Shown here piece by piece: positions 36,108-43,813 of a stretch of DNA of 64,000 nt; within the stretch, counting starts at the first letter, position 1, and the number at the start of each line of letters is the position of its first letter. The DNA is from Qipengyuania sp. SS22 (lineage in GTDB: Bacteria > Pseudomonadota > Alphaproteobacteria > Sphingomonadales > Sphingomonadaceae). The notes below the pieces were generated by a model, which saw nothing but the letters and a program-made list of their open reading frames with translations, searched no databases and had not been told where the DNA came from. Made by a program: the position numbers and the translations under genes. Location of the stretch: contig NZ_CP107048.1 of the NCBI RefSeq assembly GCF_025736935.1, positions 1,687,501-1,751,500 on the forward strand, in the 5' to 3' direction.

Positions 36108-36823
36108 GTGGACGCCCTGCTACCGAGCGAGCGATAGAGTATCGCCAAAGCAGCCATCAGATAAACTAGGCTTGCCGGTGCCCACATAATGATACCCGCA
36201 ATCTGCTGGTCCTCTAGCGGCGACAAACCCCACTGTTGGGTCGTCAGCCAATGCGGCGCGTAGAAGGCCCGATGCGCAAAAGTGAGCAATGCACCTAGCG
36301 CGCCCATCGCGACCATTGTTGCGAGTAATGCTGTCACAGCTGCCGGTACTGGGGATCGGACGATCTTGGCCCACCATGCTGCCGCCGTGGCCACGATACT
36401 AGCCTGCATAAGCCAAAACAAAGCATCGTTGTTCATAGCCCCTTCGTACAGGGAGGGCGCATGCCAGAGCCAGAACGTCAGGCCGTGAATAACAGTCCAG
36501 AAAGTCAATCCGCCGGAAATCTCCTTTTCCTCGATCCGGAAACTCGCGACGAAGAGCGGGGCGAGTATCGCCGCCAGTATGACGTCATGAGTGATACGCA
36601 CTGTGAAAAGCGCCGAACCAAGCGCGCAGAAAGGGCTCACATAAAGTACACCAAATACGACCGTCACGGCATATATGGGCCCCTTCCTCAATCGCCCGGG
36701 CTTCAGGTGAACGACCGCCGCCAAAGCCAGAAAACACATGAGCAATTCGGGCGCGAAATTCCAGTGCGTCAGCCAACCGCTGGGATTTGGAGCCTTTCCG
36801 CAATATGGCAGAAAATCGTACAG
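36104..36823 (-). CDS. ctaG: Cytochrome c oxidase assembly factor CtaG (caa3 type), CTG start proposed
   Basis: A membrane protein of about seven helices with the caa3-CtaG motifs W-L-W-H-A-P, I-T-H-D-V-I-L and the N-terminal L-P-Y-C-G. The nearest ATG (36745) would remove the L-P-Y-C-G-K-A-P segment, which the family keeps. The frame stays open to a stop at 36847 and contains no ATG/GTG upstream, but tandem CTG codons at 36826 and 36823 sit 4 and 7 bp after GGAG. I therefore propose CTG 36823 (239 aa). It inserts copper into the CuB site of the oxidase. Confidence 0.78.
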   Translation of the reverse strand: MYDFLPYCGKAPNPSGWLTHWNFAPELLMCFLALAAVVHLKPGRLRKGPIYAVTVVFGVLYVSPFCALGSALFTVRITHDVILAAILAPLFVASFRIEEKEISGGLTFWTVIHGLTFWLWHAPSLYEGAMNNDALFWLMQASIVATAAAWWAKIVRSPVPAAVTALLATMVAMGALGALLTFAHRAFYAPHWLTTQQWGLSPLEDQQIAGIIMWAPASLVYLMAALAILYRSLGSRAST

Positions 36824-37124
36824 CAGTTGTCTCCGGTCAGCTTATGGTCGTGGTACCTGATAAATGCATGGTCACACAGTGAGGTCCTGCAGATTTTTCG
36901 ACAAGGCCAACGAGCGATGAGCGCCTCGATTGTTATTTCGACGAGGATATGGCCGAGAATGCGGAGAAGAGGCGCGGTTGAGCGCCGCGATCTTCATCCG
37001 CTTTGTTACATTGTAACGGTCCGGCCCAATAATGCCTGAATAGCTAAGGCAGTTTTGATCCTGCAGGATTGCCGACCGGATGAGGAACCTAACCTTAAGA
37101 ATGAAAAGCTAGAGGTCTATAGAT
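36824..37124. other. 301-bp gap upstream of ctaG with a GTTACA palindrome
   Basis: No gene. The stretch holds the perfect inverted repeat GTTACA-T-TGTAAC at 37005-37017, an operator-like site 180 bp before ctaG. The rest is AT-richer than the flanks and shows no coding bias. Confidence 0.5.
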
Positions 37125-38186
37125 TTATATAACAGCGAGCTGACGGTTGGTCAGCGTGCCGTCATATTGACGCTGCAGGCGGACCTTGCGTTCCAGATCG
37201 TCGATGATCGCGCCGCTGAAATTCACCCCGCTGAGATCTTCCATGAAACTGATCCCGCCGGGCGTATCCACGTTCAGTTCGATCATCTTGTCGCCCACGA
37301 TATCGAGCCCGGTCAGATACATCCCGTCGTCGATCAGCTTGGGCCCGACGATTTCGGCGATCGCCAGCGCGTCTTCGTCGGGAGCCATCATTTCAACTCC
37401 GCCACCGGCCGAGATGTTCGACCGATGATCCTCGGTCTGGCTAAACCGGCGCAGGCTGGCATAGGTGTCGTCAACCTTGAGCGGGCGCCCGTTCAGCGTG
37501 ATCATGCGCAGGTCGCCATCCTTGGCCGCGGGAAGGTATTCTTGGACGATGGCATAGCCATCGCGAATGACTGCTTCGGTTATCTGATTGAGATTCTGGC
37601 GGTTTTTCTTGTCGAGGAGGAAAACCCCCTGGCCGCCCGAGCCCTGCAAAGGTTTGATCACACCCTTGCCGCCATGGGCATCAAGAAACCGCCTCACCTC
37701 TTCGGATTCGCGGGTTATGGTCGTCTCGGGACGCACACTGCCGGGGAAGCCTTGGAAATAGGTCTTGTTGACCGCGTCGGTCAGGTGGCGTGGGTCGTTG
37801 AGCACGATCGTTCGCTCGAGCGAGGCAAGTTGCGCGAACAGCAGGCTCGATGACGGAGCCCAGCTGCGCGAGACTAGTTCTTCGGCCGGGTCGCTTCGAA
37901 GCATGAGGACATCCCAGTTGCTAAGTGCAATTCTGGTCCGTTCGAGTTCGGTGTCTTGCAGGTGCGCAAGATAGACAGTATCGTCCGCGAACTCGTCGAT
38001 CTTGCTGAGAATAGCCATGGCGCAAATGCCATCCTCCCAGTCGTAGATGAAATCGCCAAGTCCGATGAGCCCGACCTCGTGCCCCCGCGCCACCGCCTTC
38101 CGAGCAAGACGAATGGTCGAGTAATTGTCTTGCTCGGTGGCCACATCATTGACCACGAACGCCAGCTTGATCTTTTCGGCCGTCAC
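37125..38186 (-). CDS. Glutathione synthetase-like ATP-grasp ligase
   Basis: This 353-residue protein has an N-terminal pre-ATP-grasp region, then the ATP-grasp core with G-V-I-K-P-L-Q-G-S-G-G-Q-G-V-F near residues 175-189, V-Q-E-Y-L-P and the metal-binding I-E-L-N-V-D-T-P-G-G near 310. It resembles GshB but lacks GshB partner genes. It joins a carboxylate to an amine using ATP. The start is GTG, overlapping the QEGLA gene by 4 bp. With its neighbours it likely makes or modifies a peptide or amino-acid conjugate; substrate unknown. Confidence 0.82.
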   Translation of the reverse strand: MTAEKIKLAFVVNDVATEQDNYSTIRLARKAVARGHEVGLIGLGDFIYDWEDGICAMAILSKIDEFADDTVYLAHLQDTELERTRIALSNWDVLMLRSDPAEELVSRSWAPSSSLLFAQLASLERTIVLNDPRHLTDAVNKTYFQGFPGSVRPETTITRESEEVRRFLDAHGGKGVIKPLQGSGGQGVFLLDKKNRQNLNQITEAVIRDGYAIVQEYLPAAKDGDLRMITLNGRPLKVDDTYASLRRFSQTEDHRSNISAGGGVEMMAPDEDALAIAEIVGPKLIDDGMYLTGLDIVGDKMIELNVDTPGGISFMEDLSGVNFSGAIIDDLERKVRLQRQYDGTLTNRQLAVI

Positions 38187-39397
38187 CGGGGTCTCTCCTG
38201 ATAGAGCATCCTGAGCGGTAATTCGCGTGCCTCGGCGAGCCGCTGGCGAGCCGCCGCATCCTCGCCATAGGCGGGGAGCAGTTCGGGCGCGTGAAGAATG
38301 CCCTGATTGATCAGCTTTTCCAGACTGGGCAATTGCTTCAATGCAAACTTCCCGAGGAACAGGATCTCGAACTCGTCATCGTGTCTCAGATAAGCGAGGA
38401 GCTCTTCTAGCCCCTTGAGATAGAGCGCATCCTTGGTCAGCCCTCCGCCTCGCTTGGCGCGCACCGCGGTGTCGAATGCATCTTTGGACCGGATCCCGTG
38501 TTCTTCGACCAGGCACGCGTAGATTTCAGCACCCTTTTCTTCCTCGGCAGCCATGTGCGCGGCAACGACCCGGGCGGCGAGCAGGCGCAAGCGATCGGCG
38601 GGGAGGTAGCCGGTGAGATACTCGCTCAGGACTGCAAGCCCTTCCTGCAGGACATCGTAGTCGCACAGCCCGCCTGCCAAGGTGTGCAGCGGCTGCCGCC
38701 GTCCGTTGTGGCGCGTAACGACATGGGTACCGATCTCGTGGGCGATCAGCGACTTCACCCGGTGGCGCGAGGTGCGGTAATCGTGCGCGACGTGGAAATC
38801 GCCCGCGGAGACGTACATCGAGGTTCCCGGGGTAGGGTCGACCACGACTTCGCAGCGGAAGTCCGGCGCTAGCTTGCGATAGCCAGCGATGGCAGCCTCG
38901 GCCGCCTCACAAATTTCGGTGGCCCCGACATCCTCCTCATCCGGCGGGACGATCGGAACGGTTTCGAGCAGGTCGAGCGCGGTCTGGAAAAGCCGCTCGC
39001 TGACGTGCCCGAACAGGTCGATGCTCGCCAGGATGAAACCATCCCTGTCGCGCATACGCACCAGTTCGATCTGGCGATCGAGCTCGCGCTGCTTCTCGAG
39101 CATGAGCGCCTCGATGAGCGGATTTTCGATCTCGCGGACAGGCAGCGCGAAGAGCTCGCTGCGTAGCACCGGCGCATCCCGGTCGAGCCCTTCGCCATAC
39201 CGGCTGTCGGGCATGGAGCGGAAAGACGAGGCCTGAAAACCGTCCCAGATCTCGTCGATATTGATCGGGGTCAGCCGCTCCAGCCAGTCGATCTTCCGGT
39301 CCATTTCCTCGAGCGCATGATCGACATCGATCGCGGCTTCGCAAAACGCTTCGCCGCCCTCGCTTGGGCGGCTTCTATCCCCGGCGACGCCGGTCAT
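38183..39397 (-). CDS. DUF1704 / QEGLA-motif metalloprotease-like protein
   Basis: This 404-residue protein has H220-E-I-G-T-H225 (HExxxH) and a following Q251-E-G-L-A motif. The same pattern is found in eukaryotic MATCAP (KIAA0895) tyrosine carboxypeptidases, where two His and the later Glu hold zinc. The bacterial family is usually labelled flavohemoglobin expression-modulating QEGLA protein, a name with little biochemical basis. The ATG at 39397 overlaps the amidohydrolase stop by 4 bp; a longer frame upstream lies inside that gene. It is the middle gene of a three-gene operon. Confidence 0.85.
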   Translation of the reverse strand: MTGVAGDRSRPSEGGEAFCEAAIDVDHALEEMDRKIDWLERLTPINIDEIWDGFQASSFRSMPDSRYGEGLDRDAPVLRSELFALPVREIENPLIEALMLEKQRELDRQIELVRMRDRDGFILASIDLFGHVSERLFQTALDLLETVPIVPPDEEDVGATEICEAAEAAIAGYRKLAPDFRCEVVVDPTPGTSMYVSAGDFHVAHDYRTSRHRVKSLIAHEIGTHVVTRHNGRRQPLHTLAGGLCDYDVLQEGLAVLSEYLTGYLPADRLRLLAARVVAAHMAAEEEKGAEIYACLVEEHGIRSKDAFDTAVRAKRGGGLTKDALYLKGLEELLAYLRHDDEFEILFLGKFALKQLPSLEKLINQGILHAPELLPAYGEDAAARQRLAEARELPLRMLYQERPR

Positions 39398-40248
39398 GCT
39401 CGCGCTCCCGCTTCGGGCGAGGCTAGACCAGGCGCCGGGTGTGCGGCGAGCCAATCGCGCGCCTCGTCCACCGCCGCCAGAAAGCCCTCGCGCAAATCCT
39501 GCAGCGCGAGGATGTCGGCCGAATAGCCCCACTCGTCCATGAATATTTTTTTGTATTCGAGCGTCATCACGCAGGCGGCGTCGCCATATTCGGCATGGAG
39601 CCATTCGGGGAAATGCCCGCCATCCTCCCAGCGAACATTGGTACCCACTTCGGGGCTCCGCCCGGTCACCGGACGCGAGCGCAAGGCATCGGCGAACCTG
39701 TCGAGAAGCTCCCCGTAAATATCCTTGTGCAGCGTCGTGGCCCCGAGGTCGATATCGGGGCTGCCCTCCGAATCGTCCGGTTTCGCATCGCGCCCTTCTC
39801 GCCGGTGATTGTAGCTGTGCACGTCGAGCACGAGGATCCGCCCATGCTCCGCGATCATCGCCTCGACAAGCTCGGCGATCCGATCGTAAAATTCCCGGTG
39901 GAGCGCGAGGGAGAGCTCCTTTTCCTTCTTAGGCAGGGCGGGGTCCCAGATACGCAGGCCCCAGGTGTCCTCGGGATCGGTGGTTACCGCACTCTCAGGC
40001 GGTCGGTTGAGGTCGAACTCGAACCGCGATCGGTTGGCGCGTATTATGCTATCGCCAGCGGCAAGGAAAAAGTCGGTAAGGGGATCTTCCTCCCGCAGTC
40101 GATCGGTCTCTCCGATCTCGAGCCAGGGCCTGAGCGACTTCCGAATTGTATGGCCTGCGTGGATCGCCGCGACGAGCACCGGTCCGGGCTGTGTGACGAT
40201 ATCCCACGGGGCAGTTGTGTTCGACGAAGGGAGTGATGCCTGCTCCAT
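39394..40248 (-). CDS. N-formylglutamate amidohydrolase-like protein
   Basis: This 284-residue protein has the family pattern: A-A-I-H-A-G-H near residue 28, E-E-D-P-L-T-D near 54, L-N-R-P-P near 80 and V-L-D-V-H-S-Y-N-H-R near 138. The zinc ligands are likely in those His/Glu residues. In histidine degradation the enzyme releases formate from N-formylglutamate, but no hut genes are here. The true substrate could be another N-acyl or peptide bond. An exact EcfG promoter lies just before the ATG. First gene of the operon. Confidence 0.85.
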   Translation of the reverse strand: MEQASLPSSNTTAPWDIVTQPGPVLVAAIHAGHTIRKSLRPWLEIGETDRLREEDPLTDFFLAAGDSIIRANRSRFEFDLNRPPESAVTTDPEDTWGLRIWDPALPKKEKELSLALHREFYDRIAELVEAMIAEHGRILVLDVHSYNHRREGRDAKPDDSEGSPDIDLGATTLHKDIYGELLDRFADALRSRPVTGRSPEVGTNVRWEDGGHFPEWLHAEYGDAACVMTLEYKKIFMDEWGYSADILALQDLREGFLAAVDEARDWLAAHPAPGLASPEAGARA

Positions 40249-40256
40249 GCGTGCCT

Positions 40257-40281
40257 AACGGACCTGCGCTCGGGGTGTTCC
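40257..40281 (-). promoter_or_regulatory. Sigma-EcfG-type promoter of the three-gene operon
   Basis: Reading the minus strand, GGAAC (40281-40277), a 16-bp spacer and CGTT (40260-40257) give an exact general-stress promoter. The amidohydrolase ATG (40248) follows 8 bp after the -10 element, so the message would be nearly leaderless. Confidence 0.7.
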
Positions 40282-40637
40282 TACTAGCTGCGCGATCGGT
40301 GGGCGAGGACCAAGGACTTACCGACCGTGCATCGCCGCCGAGTCCATAAGCGCGACACAATCGAAAGGCAGAGGGTGCCGTCCTGACGATATGGTGGCAA
40401 ATTGCCGTTGCAGTGCGGACGCGCCGTCAGGTCATTTGTGACCACGTTCCAAAGCAATCTACCGCTTCTGAACCGGCGTCCGATCAATCCACGAATATCT
40501 CATGGCATCAAAGCGAGTTCGGAATTGAGCCGCAACTGACTCGGCGAGGTATTCTATGTGCAATCGTTTCGACGCCTATCGGTCAGTCGACGAATACGCG
40601 CACATAAGTCCGACCACAGCGATGCACTCAAACCTGG
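40282..40637. other. About 360-bp non-coding stretch
   Basis: Between the amidohydrolase operon promoter and the small-protein gene. No frame with coding bias, no clear repeat and no RNA gene found. Confidence 0.5.
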
Positions 40638-40862
40638 TTAATCTTTCACGTTTTCGTTTGGCTTACCTATCAGCCAGACCCCCGTTTCGGCGACCAGTTC
40701 CATGGAGCAGATAGGGCTTCCATCTTCGTACAGGTCAGCCTTGTTCCCGCGCGCCACCATCTTCGCCTTGTCCAATGCGCCAGCGATTGAAACGCTATCG
40801 AAGGCGATTTCTTCACGCAGCGCAGAACGTTTGTCCCAGGAATGCAAGACATAGTGGCTCAT
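40638..40862 (-). CDS. Unrecognised 74-aa protein, copy 1
   Basis: This small soluble protein starts M-S-H-Y-V-L-H-S-W-D. The frame has a GGTGAGG ribosome site 7 bp before the ATG at 40862. A nearly identical C-terminal block, A-D-L-Y-E-D-G-x-P-I-C-S-M-E-L followed by V-A-E-T-G-V-W-L-x-G-K-P, is shared with the gene at 43126-43347, and G-A-L-D-K-A-K is shared in the middle. That duplication is strong evidence for a real gene. GGAAC lies upstream at 40897-40893 but without a good -10. No family recognised. Confidence 0.8.
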   Translation of the reverse strand: MSHYVLHSWDKRSALREEIAFDSVSIAGALDKAKMVARGNKADLYEDGSPICSMELVAETGVWLIGKPNENVKD

Positions 40863-41247
40863 TGGTAACCTCACCTTTAAAATTGAATTCTTGTTCCCCG
40901 CCCTCGCCGTTTAGACATCCACTTTGCTGAAGATAGTACGCGACATGCTCCCGGCGCGCTGTTGCGATTCGCCTCCGCCGCAAAACCTAGAATATCATTC
41001 CCTCTCACAACAACAATGGAAGTGGTTCTCAAACAACCGCATGACGAGAACCATCAGGCGCTCTCAATCCAAATCTCGCCGTGAACAAATCCCCTGCCGT
41101 CCTCTCATCCCACTTGTCGAACATCCTGTCTGACAGTGTCAAAGATTCCGGATCATCATTTGATCGGGAGCGTTTTCTCCAGTGGCACCGGCCCCTTCTC
41201 GATGTGCTTTCGAGAAGCCTGGTGCAATTCAGCTAAGGAGTGGGAAA
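40863..41247. other. 385-bp divergent intergenic region
   Basis: Lies between the small-protein gene and the PRC-barrel gene, which point away from each other, so both promoters should be here. It includes the TGGTTCTC/GAGAACCA inverted repeat at 41023-41053. No gene seen. Confidence 0.55.
41023..41053. promoter_or_regulatory. Inverted repeat, operator-like
   Basis: Perfect 8-bp arms TGGTTCTC (41023-41030) and GAGAACCA (41046-41053), 15 bp apart, in the divergent region between two probable stress genes. The size fits a dimeric repressor or activator site. No regulator is encoded nearby. Confidence 0.4.
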
Positions 41248-41604
41248 ATGGATACTGAAGCAGAAAAGAATTCCGCTGTTATCTCAAGCGATCGCGTTGA
41301 AGGTACCGCCGTTTTCGATCGCGCTGGGAAAAACATCGGCCACGTCGATCACGTCTTGATCGAGAAGCGTGGTGGGCAAACAACCGAAGCAGTTTTATCG
41401 GTCGGCGGTTTTTTGGGGATGGGTGATGAGAGGCACTGTGTCCCGTGGTCGAAACTCGATTACGATACCGACCTAGGCGGCTACCATCTCAACATTGACG
41501 AAAACACTCTTCGAGAGGGACCTCGCTTCACCTCTGGGGAGCGACGCAAAGCCTACGACGACAATTTCCGGTCTGGCGTCCACAAATATTATGAAACAGC
41601 GTAA
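41248..41604 (+). CDS. PRC-barrel domain protein
   Basis: This 118-residue protein has a PRC-barrel fold (about residues 10-85): V-E-G-T-A-V-F-D-R-A-G-K-N-I-G, V-D-H-V-L-I-E-K and the characteristic G-G-F-L-G-M-G-D-E-R-H-C-V-P-W-S-K-L. The start at 41248 follows AAGGAG by 7 bp. PRC-barrel proteins of this kind are often strongly induced under stress in alphaproteobacteria; role unknown. It is followed by a terminator-like hairpin. Confidence 0.87.
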   Translation: MDTEAEKNSAVISSDRVEGTAVFDRAGKNIGHVDHVLIEKRGGQTTEAVLSVGGFLGMGDERHCVPWSKLDYDTDLGGYHLNIDENTLREGPRFTSGERRKAYDDNFRSGVHKYYETA

Positions 41605-41626
41605 GTGACCTAGACCCAAGAAACTT

Positions 41627-41653
41627 GGGGGCCTGCCTTCAGGGTTGGCCCCC
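41627..41653 (+). terminator. Terminator-like hairpin after the PRC-barrel gene
   Basis: A 7-bp GC stem (GGGGGCC at 41627-41633 with GGCCCCC at 41647-41653) encloses a 13-nt loop, 23 bp after the stop. The following bases (ACTCGTTTCGTCTTG) are only moderately T-rich. Confidence 0.6.
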
Positions 41654-41753
41654 ACTCGTTTCGTCTTGCATCGCTACTGAACCGTGTCGCTACAGATGAG
41701 CCCAGTCCACGAGCTCAAGGTCGGCAAAGGGGATTTGGGAGAATCTTCGATTG

Positions 41754-42794
41754 ATGCCTGACTTCATCACGATGTCCTTGCCCGTCCTCTCGGCCGTCTT
41801 CTTTGGTGGAGCGGCGCTGGTATGGTATGCCGGGACCAAGCTGGCGCTCTATGCCGACGAGATCGCCGAACGGTCCGGCCTCGGCCAGGCCGTGGTCGGT
41901 GTCCTTCTGCTGGGTGCAGTCACTTCCTTGCCCGAGATATCGACGACCACCGTCGCCACGCTTTCCGGCAACCCCTCTATGGCAGTCAACAATCTGCTGG
42001 GTGGAGTGGCGTTTCAAGTCGTCGTGATTGCGCTCGCCGACTTGTTCATGGGCAAAAAAGCGCTGACCAGCACGGTCCCGGGGCCGCGTACGATTCTCAA
42101 CGCTCTGGTCAGCATCGTCTTGCTCATCATCGCCGCCATCGGCGTGATGGTGGGCGATTGGTCGCTGCCGGGAAGCATCGGGTTCTTCCCAGTTCTGATC
42201 ACGGTCACCTACATCATCTGCATTCGCCAATTGAGCCGCGAAGTCGCGGTCAGCGGATGGGTGCCGGCCATGGAAGCGGAAGTCGAGACCAGCGAGATCA
42301 AGAAGGTCTCCGCTTCCAATGCGCGGATTGCGCTGCTCACTTCCGGCATGGGACTGCTGATCTTGATTGGCGGCACGATGGTTACGCTCTCAGCAGAAGG
42401 CATCGCAGAAAACACCGGAGTCGACACCGGTCTGATTGGATTGACCCTGCTCGCGTTCGCTACATCTCTTCCCGAACTCAGTACGGCGATTGCGGCGGTA
42501 CGGCTGCGCCGCGCCGAACTGGCGATCGGAGACATTCTAGGCGGCAACATGTTCGACATTGTCCTGATCGGGTTCATCGATGTGCTGGATCAGGGCGAGC
42601 CGGTGCTGCGGCAGGTTGATCGCGCCTCAATGACGGCGGCGTTGATCGGCGTACTGTTGACCGCGCTGGTGCTGATCGGACTTATCGAGCGGCGTGACAA
42701 ACACGCGCTGCGCATGGGCTATGACAGCATTGCCGTGCTAATTGTCTACGTCGCCGGAGTGGTCTCGATACTCGCCGGCATCTACGCTCGCTAG
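41754..42794 (+). CDS. Sodium/calcium antiporter-family protein
   Basis: This 346-residue protein has about ten membrane helices and the two inverted exchanger repeats. The first is G-A-V-T-S-L-P-E-I-S-T-T near residue 55 and the second F-A-T-S-L-P-E-L-S-T-A near 240, whose Glu residues bind the cation, each followed by a G-N-P/G-N-M helix. It exchanges Na+ or H+ for Ca2+ or another cation. An ATG at 41754 follows a TTG, and the ATG is preferred. It stands between stress-type genes in the island. Confidence 0.9.
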   Translation: MPDFITMSLPVLSAVFFGGAALVWYAGTKLALYADEIAERSGLGQAVVGVLLLGAVTSLPEISTTTVATLSGNPSMAVNNLLGGVAFQVVVIALADLFMGKKALTSTVPGPRTILNALVSIVLLIIAAIGVMVGDWSLPGSIGFFPVLITVTYIICIRQLSREVAVSGWVPAMEAEVETSEIKKVSASNARIALLTSGMGLLILIGGTMVTLSAEGIAENTGVDTGLIGLTLLAFATSLPELSTAIAAVRLRRAELAIGDILGGNMFDIVLIGFIDVLDQGEPVLRQVDRASMTAALIGVLLTALVLIGLIERRDKHALRMGYDSIAVLIVYVAGVVSILAGIYAR

Positions 42795-43125
42795 GGATGA
42801 TTGCAGAAGCATGTGCAAGGCCGCTCCCGCAGAAACATCCCTCTTCAGCTTGTGACCGACCTAATGATGCAAGATAAGGATTCAATGGGCTCTTCAGAGC
42901 AATGTGATGCCCTGCGTAAAGCTCAGGCAGCTTTTCGATATACTTAGCTAAAAGCAGACAGACCACTATCGGCCCCGTTTCGGACCGACCGCTTCGCGTC
43001 CTAATTCCGGACGTTCACGGCTGCTTTCGGATGCCCTTTTATCTCCCGCGCGCGGCGAATTCGAAAAGCAGACGCAGAGCTGGAAACTACCCGCGGTCTA
43101 AGGGCTGCTCGGCTATAAATTTAGT
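42795..43125. other. 331-bp non-coding stretch
   Basis: Between the convergent antiporter and second small-protein genes. The segment around 42980-43040 resembles decayed sequence phrases also seen near 48640-48670 (TTCCGGACxTTxACGG). No gene, no clear hairpin. Confidence 0.5.
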
Positions 43126-43347
43126 TTAGCATTCAGGTGACCGCGGCTTACCAACCAGCCACACGCCTGTTTCCGCCACCAGTTCCATCGAACAAATCGG
43201 CGCGCCATCTTCGTAGAGATCGGCGTGGCCGGCTTTGACCATGGCCTTGGCCTTATCCAGAGCTCCGACAATCGAAAAACATTCGAAATCGATCTCTTCA
43301 ATTACTGAATCGTGATCATCGCGAGCGCACAGCTTGTAACTATGCAT
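43126..43347 (-). CDS. Unrecognised 73-aa protein, copy 2
   Basis: A paralogue of the gene at 40638-40862, sharing G-A-L-D-K-A-K, A-D-L-Y-E-D-G and the block around P-I-C-S-M-E-L-V-A-E-T-G-V-W-L. Its first 15 residues differ. The ATG at 43347 overlaps the last base of the upstream gene's stop (TGATG), so it is translated together with the 70-aa basic protein. The single Cys in P-I-C-S-M-E is kept in both copies. Confidence 0.8.
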   Translation of the reverse strand: MHSYKLCARDDHDSVIEEIDFECFSIVGALDKAKAMVKAGHADLYEDGAPICSMELVAETGVWLVGKPRSPEC

Positions 43348-43559
43348 CACTTGCTTTCCGCCCCGTCTTCGCGCGAACTCTTGTGCCCGCCCCGGCCAGA
43401 GCCGGACTTGTTGCCGCCGCCGCTTTGTTTGTTGACGGTCGACCAGGCGCGGCGTTCGGCTTCTTCCTGCGACACGCCGCGGTCCTCGTAGCTCTCTTCG
43501 ATGTGCTCAACCTTGCGCTTCTGCTGGTCGGTATATTTGTCCTTGTCTCCCTTCGCCAT
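43347..43559 (-). CDS. Small charged protein (so-called plasmid stabilisation type)
   Basis: This 70-residue protein begins M-A-K-G-D-K-D-K-Y-T-D-Q-Q-K-R-K. A Glu/Arg-rich helix with E-E-A-E-R-R-A-W-S-T-V-N-K-Q-S-G-G-G and a Gly/Ser/Lys tail follow. Many alphaproteobacteria carry such proteins, often labelled plasmid stabilisation protein without evidence. A GAGGAG site precedes the ATG at 43559. Likely disordered, possibly nucleic-acid-binding. It leads a two-gene unit with the small paralogue. Confidence 0.8.
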   Translation of the reverse strand: MAKGDKDKYTDQQKRKVEHIEESYEDRGVSQEEAERRAWSTVNKQSGGGNKSGSGRGGHKSSREDGAESK

Positions 43560-43813
43560 CACGTTTCTCCTCGTGTCCTGTTGAGACCCCGCCCGCGCTA
43601 AGAAAATGTATGGGGAACCCCGCATGAGGCAAGGGCCAAGCGAAGAGATTGTCTCACATTTGCAACGGGTTATCATAGGGGCACTGCCCGGCTGTCTACA
43701 GGAGAGAGCATCCGACCCGGCAATTTGCAGCACTCGGGTTGAATGTCCTATCGGCTTGCGGCGAGCGCAAAGACCCCATCCCGGGACCCGGGCAGAAAGC
43801 GGAATAGCCAACC

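Noticed and set aside
37125..38186. Housekeeping glutathione synthetase (gshB)
   Set aside because: The ATP-grasp core fits, but the operon partners and stress promoter argue against naming it gshB; the symbol was left empty.
40873..40897. EcfG promoter for the first small-protein gene
   Set aside because: GGAAC is present but the sequence 16-17 bp on is AGGT/GGTG, not CGTT.
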